This document shows, piece after piece, positions 41,836 to 50,441 of a stretch of 64,000 bases of DNA (within the stretch, counting starts at the first letter, position 1; every line of letters starts with the position of its first letter). The position numbers and the translations under genes were made by a program. Under the pieces are notes generated by a model. That model saw nothing but the letters and a program-made list of their open reading frames with translations, searched no databases and had not been told where the DNA came from. Location of the stretch: the NCBI GenBank assembly GCA_020636375.1, contig JACJXZ010000001.1:62001-126000 (forward strand), in the 5' to 3' direction. This stretch comes from Lewinellaceae bacterium (GTDB lineage Bacteria; Bacteroidota; Bacteroidia; Chitinophagales; Saprospiraceae).

Positions 41836-43666
41836 CAGGGCAATCGCATTTAAAAATTTTTCCTTCCATAAACAAAAGGTAACTATCAGCATCCTCGAAG
41901 ACAGCGGCAGAAAATGCGCTGTTTTCCCAAAGGGATGGCTTCGCCCATGTTCCGGCCCTGAAGGGAGACAGCGCATTTTCTGCCTTTGCTCCCTTCAGGG
42001 CTACGGCTTAGGCACAAGTAGTATGAAGAAAAAACATAATTTGATTATGAAGAATTAAGCACCTTGAATGCCTCCATATAGATGGCAAACTTTTCCAGGC
42101 CCTTCTTCATAGTGATGGGGCCAGGCGGTTTTTGAGATTGATACCCTTTCCAACCGCCAAGCCTGGCAATAATCCAGGCAGCCCAACTTAGGCGATGCTG
42201 GGGAAACGGATTCTTTTGTTTTTCGGTTTTTCCCTGCAAACGTTCATTGACCTGTCGTAAAACCTGTTGTCCTTGCTGATCGAACACTTCATCAGTGGGC
42301 TGGCAATCCAAGCGGTTGCGGGCGTAAGTTAACTGAAGCACTGTGCAGGCTGCTTTTATTGTCATCGTAGTCTGGCGCAGGATCGCATCAAAGGTTTCCA
42401 ATTGAGTACCCTCTATATCGAAGCCCTGTTTCTTAATGGTTCTAAAGAGCTGTTCAATGATCCAGCGCAGCGTGTAATAATAAACGATCAGGTAAGCTTG
42501 TTCCGCGTTTTCAACTTTGTGAGTTGTCCATAGGCGCCAAATAATTGGTTTTTCGCCCTCCGGCAACTGCTCTGTCGTTTCTCTAGCTTCTACCAGGCAT
42601 AGAGGTATGCTGGGTTCGGCTTTAGGGTAGCCCGAGGGGGCAAGCAGCTCGACGGCCTGATATCGGATTTCCATAGTGGCTGTGCGGGCTTGGCGGCGGA
42701 TGCGTTTGCCCGAAGTCCAGGAGTAATGATCCAACTCCGGTATATCCAGCTCATAAGTGCCGGCCGCTTCAAATTGGGCATGAAAGTTATTGGCTTTCAG
42801 CACCTTGCCTTCCCACCTGAATTTCCGGTTTTGATTCGAGCGGATAATAAAATCGGACGCCTCCTGGAAAATCAGGTGTTTAAACAAGTCGAAGTCGTCA
42901 GCCTCGCGGTCAAACAAAAAAGTAACCCGCTCGGCGGCTTGTAGCACTGCTTTGGCATTAGTGGCGCCTATAGCCCACCGGTAAGATTCTTTTTCTTCCC
43001 AGGAGCGATTATCAGGAGCGGAGGCTTGTTTTTTCCCAGATTCCCAGCGTGTCCAATATAGGATGTCCGCTACCCCGAGCACGCCTGCTGTCCGAGCGTC
43101 AACAACTATGCTTGTATGGCTATGAAACCCAAGGGTCTTGCCGTCATTGAGCACGCCGATGGATTCCGGATCCTGAATCCGGTTCTTGTGCTTGCTTAAA
43201 TTGAAGCTCGTGCTGTCTCCTACCGCTAATACGTGACGGCCAGACAAAACTTCAGGTTTTACGCTACAATTCATCTTAATGAGCTCTGCATGAGCAACTC
43301 GTGGGTTATTATAAAAATGATACATTTGATCCGCTTGGCTTGTGCTTTCGGCCAGTTGTTGAATCGCGGTTTTTTGTTTGCAGGCCATGCTCTCGCCGAG
43401 CATTTCCCAAACTTTGTGCGACCGGGCATCATTAAAGGGGTGTCTGCGGCGGCTTATCCAGGGATTGCCAAATTCTTGTCCGTAGACACTGATAGGGGCG
43501 AAGGGCGTCATGGCAATTTTTTGTCTTCGCAATATTATGCAAAATTTTAATACTACTTGTGCCTAAGCCGTAGCCCTTCAGGGCGGGGCAAACAAAGGCA
43601 GAAAATGCGCTTTCCTATCAATGCTGATAGTTACAACAAAAGAATAATTTAAATGCGATTGCCCTG
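41836..43666 (-). mobile_element. IS4-family insertion sequence, about 1.83 kb
   Basis: CAGGGCAATCGCATTTAAA at 41836 is inverted as TTTAAATGCGATTGCCCTG ending at 43666. Further inside, a second perfect inverted pair CTACGGCTTAGGCACAAGTA (42000-42022 and 43551-43573) hugs the transposase gene, with AGAAAATGCGCT-type palindromes between. I found no clear target duplication. One intact transposase gene. Confidence 0.75.
42045..43532 (-). CDS. IS4-family transposase
   Basis: 495 residues, uninterrupted. N-terminal DNA-binding region with WEMLGESMACKQKTAIQQLA. Catalytic residues: Asp in VLAVGDSTSFNLS, Asp in VTFLFDREADDFD, and Glu in the Y-(2)-R-(3)-E-type signature YYTLRWIIEQLFRTIKKQGF. It resembles the Tn5/IS50-like branch of IS4. 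No frameshift, so the element may be active, unlike the one at 1015-2545. Alone between its inverted repeats. Confidence 0.92.
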   Translation of the reverse strand: MRRQKIAMTPFAPISVYGQEFGNPWISRRRHPFNDARSHKVWEMLGESMACKQKTAIQQLAESTSQADQMYHFYNNPRVAHAELIKMNCSVKPEVLSGRHVLAVGDSTSFNLSKHKNRIQDPESIGVLNDGKTLGFHSHTSIVVDARTAGVLGVADILYWTRWESGKKQASAPDNRSWEEKESYRWAIGATNAKAVLQAAERVTFLFDREADDFDLFKHLIFQEASDFIIRSNQNRKFRWEGKVLKANNFHAQFEAAGTYELDIPELDHYSWTSGKRIRRQARTATMEIRYQAVELLAPSGYPKAEPSIPLCLVEARETTEQLPEGEKPIIWRLWTTHKVENAEQAYLIVYYYTLRWIIEQLFRTIKKQGFDIEGTQLETFDAILRQTTMTIKAACTVLQLTYARNRLDCQPTDEVFDQQGQQVLRQVNERLQGKTEKQKNPFPQHRLSWAAWIIARLGGWKGYQSQKPPGPITMKKGLEKFAIYMEAFKVLNSS

Positions 43667-43681
43667 CCCTAGTAGAAAGTG

Positions 43682-43731
43682 AAAAAACACTCATCTCCCT
43701 TTATGGATGGGGCAAAATGAGTGTTTTTTTT
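43682..43731 (-). terminator. Rho-independent terminator
   Basis: AAAACACTCAT pairs with ATGAGTGTTTT with long A and T runs on the two sides, so it can work in both directions. It is placed after the stop of the T9SS protein at 43765. Confidence 0.8.
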
Positions 43732-43764
43732 CACGGCTGGAAAAAATTGCCTACAAACATTCTC

Positions 43765-45504
43765 TCATCGCCGGACCACCACCCGCTCCTGCGCCCGCCG
43801 GGGCCCGGAAGCCAGCTCCAGCAGGTACAGCCCTTCCGGCAGGCCTGATAAATCTATTTCTACTTGATTGCCCTGTATTTCAACGGCAATGGGCAGTTCC
43901 CTGCCGTCGAGGTTCAGCAGCCGCACATCATCCACCGGTTCGCCCCCCGGCCAGGCGGCGCGGAGCTGGCCGCCGGCGGGATTGGGGAAAACCTGCAGGG
44001 CTACGCCGCTCTTGCTCCGGAAGAGCACGCTGATGGCCTTGTGGCGCTCGGAAGCGCCGTCGAAGTCCACCTGTCGGAGACGGTAGTAGTTCAGGCCGGG
44101 CAGGGGCTTTTCATCCACAAAGGAATACTCCTGCGGCGCCTGCGTAGTGCCGGCCCCTTTTACCTGGCCGAGCTCCTCGTATTTTATGCCGTCGGCCGAG
44201 CGCTCGACGGCCATGTAGTCGTTGTTCTGCTCGGTGGCGGTGCGCCAGTGGAGGTGGATGGCGAAGTTTTGTATTCTGCCCTCAAAGGAGAGGAGGGAGA
44301 TGGGGAGGACGGCCTGTTGATTGAACGTCAAATCGCCTCCACTGTAAGTTACATCGAAAGTTGAGGCATTGGTTGCGCTTACAGCAGGTGTGCCGGTACT
44401 ATTTCCGCTAGCGTCAACGAGGAGGTAGGTAGGGCCGCTCATCGGTGGGGCAAACCCTCCCAGGAATGTAATGACAATATTCCCGTTGATAGCAGCATCT
44501 CCGTCAACGGAGATCTGGTCGAAACTACCTGCTCCGGCGATCTCCATTTCCAGGGTCCCACTGTTGGTGAAATCTCCATTGATGGTCAGCGTTCCAATAG
44601 AGCTGCCGGGGGCGATGGTTCCGTTGTTGGTGAAGGCGTTGGTAAGGTTAAAGGTTCCGGTTCCTTCGATGCGGGTACTGGAAGTGTTCGGCAGGGCCCG
44701 GATGGTGATGGTTCCATTATTGACGAGAGTGGCGTCGTCATTTAATATAATATCATGGTCGCCGGCAGTAATAGTGCCATCGTTAGCAAATGTAGAAGTG
44801 CCGTCCAGGGTAATATCTTTGGAAGTGCCATTATTGTTTGTGATGGTTCCGGAATTGCTGAAGCTCCCGTTGTCGATGGTTACATTTTGATCCAGTTCTA
44901 TGCTGCCGCTACTATTGGTAAATACACCGCCGTCCACCAAAACATCTTTTATCCCGGTAATGGAGCCTCCGGTTTTATTGTAGGTTCCGGTGATCGTTGT
45001 TGTGGTGGCAGTACTTTGGTGGCCTAAGGTTCCACCGCTTTGGTTTACTGTACCTGCAATTGAGAAGGTGCCACTATTCCTAATCAACCCATCACTACTG
45101 ATAGTAATAACGCCTCCACTTAGAACGTCTAAAGTGCCTCCGGATTCGACAGCAATATTTGGAGCGCTTCCAAGATTTGCAGAAACATTTACAGTTCCGC
45201 CGGTTTCTACCTCAAGCTTTCCACCTGAGTTAATATCCATGTCATCATTCACATTCAGGGCGGCGCCATTTTTAACGGTGAGTGTTCCGGCAATATCCTG
45301 GTCATTTACATTCATGTCACAGGGGCCGGCGCCATCTATGACAATCTCATCACCGGCTGGTAAAGGATCAGGAGGTACTCCATTTATATCCCAGTTTCCC
45401 GCGTCACTCCAGTTGCCGCTTCCTGTAAAAGTATAAGTCGTCTGCCCCCCTACCCAAACGGCGCAAAGGAGGAAAAAAACGGAGCATAAGTAGAATTTCT
45501 GCAT
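43765..45504 (-). CDS. Secreted beta-repeat protein with T9SS sorting domain
   Basis: 579 residues from 45504 (MQKFYLCSVFFLLCAVWVGG, a signal peptide). Residues 25-380 are beta-helix-like repeats of about 20-25 residues rich in Asn, Gly, Thr and Ile (TFANDGTITAGDHDIILNDD), resembling autotransporter-type adhesin repeats. Then comes a fibronectin-like domain (LLSFEGRIQNFAIHLHWRTA, EYSFVDEKPLPGLNYYRLRQ) and a C-terminal T9SS sorting domain (LQVFPNPAGGQLRAAWPGGE... ERVVVRR). Probably a surface protein; ligand unknown. Confidence 0.88.
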   Translation of the reverse strand: MQKFYLCSVFFLLCAVWVGGQTTYTFTGSGNWSDAGNWDINGVPPDPLPAGDEIVIDGAGPCDMNVNDQDIAGTLTVKNGAALNVNDDMDINSGGKLEVETGGTVNVSANLGSAPNIAVESGGTLDVLSGGVITISSDGLIRNSGTFSIAGTVNQSGGTLGHQSTATTTTITGTYNKTGGSITGIKDVLVDGGVFTNSSGSIELDQNVTIDNGSFSNSGTITNNNGTSKDITLDGTSTFANDGTITAGDHDIILNDDATLVNNGTITIRALPNTSSTRIEGTGTFNLTNAFTNNGTIAPGSSIGTLTINGDFTNSGTLEMEIAGAGSFDQISVDGDAAINGNIVITFLGGFAPPMSGPTYLLVDASGNSTGTPAVSATNASTFDVTYSGGDLTFNQQAVLPISLLSFEGRIQNFAIHLHWRTATEQNNDYMAVERSADGIKYEELGQVKGAGTTQAPQEYSFVDEKPLPGLNYYRLRQVDFDGASERHKAISVLFRSKSGVALQVFPNPAGGQLRAAWPGGEPVDDVRLLNLDGRELPIAVEIQGNQVEIDLSGLPEGLYLLELASGPRRAQERVVVRR

Positions 45505-45674
45505 AGTTGATTGGTTTAAGGATTTATGTTTTGAGAAGAACTCTGGTTTAGTGAAAAGCGGTGTTGGCCTACGGTTTGTTGGCGTCAACAAGGCAAGAGG
45601 ATGTTGCGAAGGTTAAAAATAAGGATTTGTTGAATAAATAAAAATAATTGATAGGGCTAAAGTCCGAACGGCCC

Positions 45675-45719
45675 CAAAAAAGCCAGGGATCAGCGCCCTG
45701 TACTGGCCGCTGATCCCCG
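45675..45719 (-). terminator. Rho-independent terminator
   Basis: On the minus strand GGGATCAGCG pairs with CGCTGATCCC and is followed by GGC and a run of six T. It lies downstream of the T9SS protein gene at 45776. Confidence 0.75.
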
Positions 45720-45775
45720 GATACGAATTTTTCACTTAAGACAACTCGCGCGCTATTCGCGCCCGAGACTGTCCG

Positions 45776-48097
45776 TTACTTCTTCACTACCGCCTGGGTT
45801 TTGACCCCTTCGGAAGTGATGATGCGCAGGTAGTAGATGCCGGCAGCTACATTGGCGCCGCCATCGGCGTTGCCGTTCCATTCCACCTGGTGGATGCCGG
45901 CGGCCTGGTTGCCGTCGTACAGGCGGTTGACGAGCCGCCCCTGGGCGTCGAGGATAGAGATGGAAATCTCATCGTCGGCCGGGAGGTTGTACCAGATGGC
46001 CGTCCTGTCGCCGAACGGGTTGGGATAGACTTCGTATTCTACGGCAGAAACCGTGCCTGATCCCGGGGTTGCCGGTCGGGCTGGCGGAGACGGACAAGTG
46101 AGATTGGTGACTGCTCCGGCAGTGACGGTCCCGGATTGTGCCGGGTACCGGAAGGTGTAGGTGCCGGGCATCAGCTCCATGCCGTCAACGAAAGCCGTCC
46201 AGCCGCAGCCCGTATACTGGGTAATACACGACCCGAACACCTGTCCGGTCTGGAAGTCTTCTTCTTGAATGCCTGGGCCAGCGGTCACGGCAATGCCGTT
46301 CCTGGTTTCAGAGGTACAGTTGTATCCTGCCTGATACCTGCCCGAAGTGGTCGGGAAGGTCTGCACGTCGACGTAACCGGAGGCGTTGAAATTGCCCAGC
46401 GCGATCCAGGAGCCGCCGCCCTGCTGCAGCGTGCCGGTTTCGTCGGTGATCGGGTTTCCATCATGGTCTTTCAGGTAAACGCGCAGGATCTCGGTGGTCC
46501 AGGTGTAATCGGAGGCCTCCAGTTGGGCCTTGGTTTTTTCCTGGCCACTGTTCCCCACACTCGCCTGGATTTTGGTCATGCAGGCGGGAATGTCCCCGAA
46601 GTAATGGCCGTTGGCGTCGGTGTCTCCACCGCTTCCCACCCAGCTGCCGCCGCAGGCGAACCGGAAGCTGGCCCCTTCAACGGGGTTGCCGTTCTCATCG
46701 ACGACGGTCAGCAGTCCTTTGCTGAGGTTGCATCCGCTCACGTCCACGTAGACCAGGTCGCTGCCGAACCGGAACCCATAGTTCCCGGGCAGCAGTTCGA
46801 TCGGGGTGGTGATGACCGGCCAGCCGCCGACTTTCATTTTAATGGTGCCGCTGTAGAGGAAATTGACGGTAGTCGTAATGAAATCGATCTCGGTAGTCGG
46901 CAAGGCGACCGCAACGGAGTTCTGGGTCACGCTCTTGTAGTTGTAGTTCATGCGCACTTTGACGTTGTTGCCGGGGAAGGCGTAGAAAGATACCGTCCCG
47001 TTGGCGTCGGTCGTGCCGTGGGTATACCAGTAGCCGCCGCCCTGGGCCACTACGCCGCCTTCCAGAGGCTTGGTAGGGTCGCAGGTTTCCAGGTTGACAT
47101 TAACTTTCGCGGCCTGGAAAGTGGAATTCACCGATACATCCTGCTCAAGAGTGGTCTGGTTGAGCGTCATGGTGATCTTGCCGTCCCAGTTGCTGCAGTC
47201 GATGTTGTAGAACACCTGCCCGTTGGCGTCGGTCTGGAAGGACGTCCAGGGCGCCCAGCTGCCGCCGCAGCGGTACTTGTACTTCAGGTTGCGGGTTTCT
47301 CCCGGATATTCGGCCGGATAGTTGGCCAGCGGGTCTCCGTTTTCATCCACCAGGGTGAGGATGCCGCCAGAGAGGCTGCAGCCGTCGATGTCCAGGCTTA
47401 CGGTCGGGCTGCCGCTGCCGTCGAACTTGAAATCGGCCGAGGCGGTATTCCCGTATTTATTGCTGGTGCCGCCGATCACCTCTTTGGGGCTGGTAAAAGT
47501 TTGCCATCCGTTGTTATACCAGCGGACGTCAGGGCCGTAGAGGGAGACCTTGGTAGTGGTAAAAACAACCACCGGATCCACGGAAATGTCCTGGGTGTGG
47601 ATGGGGCTGGTGCGCCCGTCGTACTTCATCCGGAAGTCATAGTTGCCCTGCCCCGGCCCCAGGCCTGAGTAGGGAAGCAGTTCGATAGTGGCCGGGGTGT
47701 TGTCGATGGAGGTGAAGCCGCCAAAATAATACAGGGCCTCGCCAACGAGCGGATCCCCGTCGCAGGTTTCCAGCTTCACGGTCACAGCCACGGTGTTGAT
47801 CGTGAGGGTGGGGTTGGTGCTGGTTTCCACATTAGTCCACTTGTACCTTCCGCCGATATAGCGGATCTCGATGTCCGTTTTCTTAGACACATACCCCGCA
47901 ATGGTTCCATTGACAGTAGAGCCGAGGAGTTGCCATCCGCCGTCATAGTAGTAAACGTTGCCGCCATCGAGCCCGGTGGCGTTGTCGCTTGCCAGTAGCT
48001 GCACCGTAACGGTTCCCTGGGCAAAGAGGCTGCCTGCCCCCAGCGCGAGTACCATTACCAACAATTGGAACACGGTTAGAATGTTGTGTTTTTTCAT
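45776..48097 (-). CDS. Secreted T9SS protein, paralogue of 39298-41622
   Basis: 773 residues. Signal peptide MKKHNILTVFQLLVMVLALG. Tandem beta modules with the motif VTVKLETCDGDPLVGEALYY and repeated DANGTVSFYAFPGNNVKVRM, probably carbohydrate-binding-like or Ig-like folds. The first 480 residues match the neighbour very closely. After VDVSGC this protein continues with more of the same modules, whereas the paralogue switches to TSP3 repeats. C-terminal T9SS type A domain (YEVYPNPFGDRTAIWYNLPA ... TQAVVKK). A recent tandem duplication later separated by an IS and another gene. Confidence 0.9.
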   Translation of the reverse strand: MKKHNILTVFQLLVMVLALGAGSLFAQGTVTVQLLASDNATGLDGGNVYYYDGGWQLLGSTVNGTIAGYVSKKTDIEIRYIGGRYKWTNVETSTNPTLTINTVAVTVKLETCDGDPLVGEALYYFGGFTSIDNTPATIELLPYSGLGPGQGNYDFRMKYDGRTSPIHTQDISVDPVVVFTTTKVSLYGPDVRWYNNGWQTFTSPKEVIGGTSNKYGNTASADFKFDGSGSPTVSLDIDGCSLSGGILTLVDENGDPLANYPAEYPGETRNLKYKYRCGGSWAPWTSFQTDANGQVFYNIDCSNWDGKITMTLNQTTLEQDVSVNSTFQAAKVNVNLETCDPTKPLEGGVVAQGGGYWYTHGTTDANGTVSFYAFPGNNVKVRMNYNYKSVTQNSVAVALPTTEIDFITTTVNFLYSGTIKMKVGGWPVITTPIELLPGNYGFRFGSDLVYVDVSGCNLSKGLLTVVDENGNPVEGASFRFACGGSWVGSGGDTDANGHYFGDIPACMTKIQASVGNSGQEKTKAQLEASDYTWTTEILRVYLKDHDGNPITDETGTLQQGGGSWIALGNFNASGYVDVQTFPTTSGRYQAGYNCTSETRNGIAVTAGPGIQEEDFQTGQVFGSCITQYTGCGWTAFVDGMELMPGTYTFRYPAQSGTVTAGAVTNLTCPSPPARPATPGSGTVSAVEYEVYPNPFGDRTAIWYNLPADDEISISILDAQGRLVNRLYDGNQAAGIHQVEWNGNADGGANVAAGIYYLRIITSEGVKTQAVVKK

Positions 48098-48624
48098 TTT
48101 TACATTTTTTTGGGTAGATTAATGATACCAATTAGTTAGAATGCTTCTTAACTCAGGCGCCTACTGCACATGTATAGTAGTATGATCAGGCACGAATTTC
48201 TGTGAAATCCCGGCCGGATTACAGCGAATAATGGCAATGGGTATTAAAGCTTAAACCTGAGTTTCATTCATTACAACACCTTCCAGGAAATAACAGAGAA
48301 TGTGGGTAAACGTACCGGGGGGATTTGGACAATTCAAAAGAAAGAAATACCCTCTTAATTATAAAAGACCTGGATCAAATACTTTATAAGTCTGAAATGA
48401 AGAAGAAGTCGGCTATATTTCCACTTTACAATGTAGATTTTAATCGTATAATTTGCAAGTTTTTAACGCTTTTTTTTCACCATTTCCGATCGGTTTTTGG
48501 CAAGTAAGCGTTAAGGTGGTAGCCCGGCAGGAAATCCATTTGGGCGCATCCTGGCATAGCTGCTTCATTCACTTGGATTGACTAATTCGCTGCAGCCTCT
48601 CCATCGGCGCTTTCGCCCTTTCAG
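48098..48624. other. Intergenic region, AT-rich
   Basis: About 520 bp between two minus-strand genes. An apparent 60-codon plus-strand ORF (48325-48507) has no support. The stretch probably holds the promoter of the T9SS protein at 45776-48097. Nothing else seen. Confidence 0.4.
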
Positions 48625-48672
48625 AAAAGCAGACGGGCTGCCCCTCTCACGAAGGGCAGCCCGTCTGCTTTT
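48625..48672. terminator. Strong bidirectional terminator
   Basis: GCAGACGGGCTGCCC pairs with GGGCAGCCCGTCTGC over 15 perfect bases, with AAAA before and TTTT after. It lies 19 bp past the stop of the TonB-C-like gene. Confidence 0.85.
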
Positions 48673-48690
48673 GTCTTTGAAGCAGCCTGT

Positions 48691-49317
48691 TTACCGCTCC
48701 AGCAATTTAAACCGGACCGGCACGGTCAGTTGTGTTTTCACTGTTTTACCATCCTTGATGGCTGGGAACCACATATCTTCCATGGAAGCCACCAGGTCAG
48801 CGGCGGCATCGGCACAACCTTCACATGGATTGTTCTTGTCCCTGGAAACTACCTTGAGTTTTCCTTCGAATTTGCCGTTCTCGCCAAGGGTGAAGGTTAC
48901 GTATTCCAGCCCTTCCTGGCCTTTCTCCCGGGCCGGGTCCGGATATTCGAATATATTGCTGCTTACATAATCCTGTAGTTCGCGGTTGGAGCAGGCGAAC
49001 TGGTCTTTGGCGGCCAGGCAGGCACCGTCGCCGGTAAAGACGGGCGGCCGTTCAAAAGCCGATATCGGCACCAGTTTATTCATCTCCGTGGTTTTCTTCT
49101 TGTACACAGGCTCTTCCCAGGCGAACCAGGTATAAGTGTATGGGTTGTAAACCACGTTCGTCTCCATGGCCACCAGTTCGTAGGTGGTCCCTTTCTCCGT
49201 GACTTTTATGTACTGCTCCTTATCGCTTTGTGCGCTTACGGTGGCAGTGAGCGAAGCTAGCACCAAAGCAGCAACGATTGAGAAAAATGGTTTTAAATGC
49301 TTGGTTTTCAATAACAT
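48691..49317 (-). CDS. Exported TonB C-terminal-like protein
   Basis: 208 residues. Signal peptide (PFFSIVAALVLASLTATVSA). The domain at residues 90-208 has the TonB-C layout: PPVFTGDGACLAAKD, ELQDYVSSNIFEYPDPAREK, a beta pair around YVTFTLGENGKFEG, and MWFPAIKDGKTVKTQLTVPV. Two Cys pairs suggest disulphides. Bacteroidota have many stand-alone TonB-C proteins of unknown role. No TM anchor besides the signal peptide. Confidence 0.75.
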   Translation of the reverse strand: MLLKTKHLKPFFSIVAALVLASLTATVSAQSDKEQYIKVTEKGTTYELVAMETNVVYNPYTYTWFAWEEPVYKKKTTEMNKLVPISAFERPPVFTGDGACLAAKDQFACSNRELQDYVSSNIFEYPDPAREKGQEGLEYVTFTLGENGKFEGKLKVVSRDKNNPCEGCADAAADLVASMEDMWFPAIKDGKTVKTQLTVPVRFKLLER

Positions 49318-49470
49318 AATTGTCGCTATTTCAATTAAAGAGTTTCACTTGTAAAACGAAAGGGGCATAGTTATGTTCGCCGGGGCGGCAGAAAAAGGCG
49401 GTCCGCCCGAAATTTTGAATTCTACCGCCGCCGCGCGCAACATCTGGGCCGCCCAAACGTAGTTAATAGC

Positions 49471-50340
49471 ATGGAAGCGACTTTAGAAAATAACTTTTTG
49501 CGCATTGCCGTAAAGGAGAAAGGCGGAGAGCTGTGCAGCCTGGTCAAAAAATCAACCCGGACGGAATACATCTGGCAGGCGAGGGCCGATTACTGGAACC
49601 GCCATGCCCCGGTACTGTTCCCGATCGTGGGCGCGCTCAAAGACGGAATTTTTTACCATGAGGGTAAAGGCTATAAGATGGGGCAGCACGGCCTGGCAAG
49701 GGATTTGCCGTTTCAACTAGCCGAGAGGAAGGATGGCCAACTGGTATATTCCCTTAAAAGCAGCCCGTTTACCCTGGAGCGCTATCCTTTTGAATTTGAA
49801 CTGCAGGTCATCTATACCCTGCATGGCAACCGGCTGACGACCACCTACCGGGTCCTCAACCCGTCTGACAAAGTGCTGTATTTCTCCATCGGCGGGCACC
49901 CCGCATTTAACTGCCCGCTCAACGACGGTGAAAAACGCTCGGATTACCAGTTGGTTTTCAGCCAGCCGGAAACGGCCTCCATCCAAAGGGTGATCAACGG
50001 CTTCCGCAACGGCGCCTGGGAGTTGGTCCTGGACGGGGAGCGGGCCCTGCCCATTACCGACCACCTCTTCGACAAGGATGCCCTGATCTTCAAAAACCTG
50101 AAATCTTCTTCCGTATCCCTGCAAAAAGGAGACTACCCTGTACTTACCCTGGACTATGCCGGATTCCCTTACCTGGGAATATGGTCCAAAAGCGCAACTT
50201 CCCCCTTCGTTTGCATCGAACCCTGGTTCGGCCTGACCGACCATACGAAACACAACCGGCAGCTTGCGGATAAGGAGGGGATCGTCGCACTGGAGGCAGG
50301 GAAAGAATTCCGGCACGGGTATACGGTTACCATTCATTGA
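49471..50340 (+). CDS. Aldose 1-epimerase family protein
   Basis: 289 residues, the usual length. Galactose mutarotase-like beta-sandwich with GELCSLVKKSTRTEYIWQ, APVLFPIVGALKDG, the conserved His in GQHGLARD, His in IGGHPAFNCPL, and the Glu in FVCIEPWFGLTDH. Closest to the LacX/YeaD-type subgroup. It would interconvert sugar anomers (hexoses or hexose phosphates) in the cytoplasm; there is no signal peptide. Transcribed alone, divergent from the TonB-C gene. The start at 49471 fits the family N-terminus. Confidence 0.9.
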   Translation: MEATLENNFLRIAVKEKGGELCSLVKKSTRTEYIWQARADYWNRHAPVLFPIVGALKDGIFYHEGKGYKMGQHGLARDLPFQLAERKDGQLVYSLKSSPFTLERYPFEFELQVIYTLHGNRLTTTYRVLNPSDKVLYFSIGGHPAFNCPLNDGEKRSDYQLVFSQPETASIQRVINGFRNGAWELVLDGERALPITDHLFDKDALIFKNLKSSSVSLQKGDYPVLTLDYAGFPYLGIWSKSATSPFVCIEPWFGLTDHTKHNRQLADKEGIVALEAGKEFRHGYTVTIH

Positions 50341-50441
50341 CCACCAGCCCCGGCCTTCCTTTTCTAGCAATATTTTCCCTCCCGCCGGGTGAAAAATTCT
50401 TTAGCTTTACTGCACTATAGAACCTCCAACGTCTTTGTGCA

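Noticed and set aside
48325..48507. 60-codon plus-strand ORF in an AT-rich gap
   Set aside because: Composition follows the local AT-rich DNA, with no homology or start signal; likely chance.
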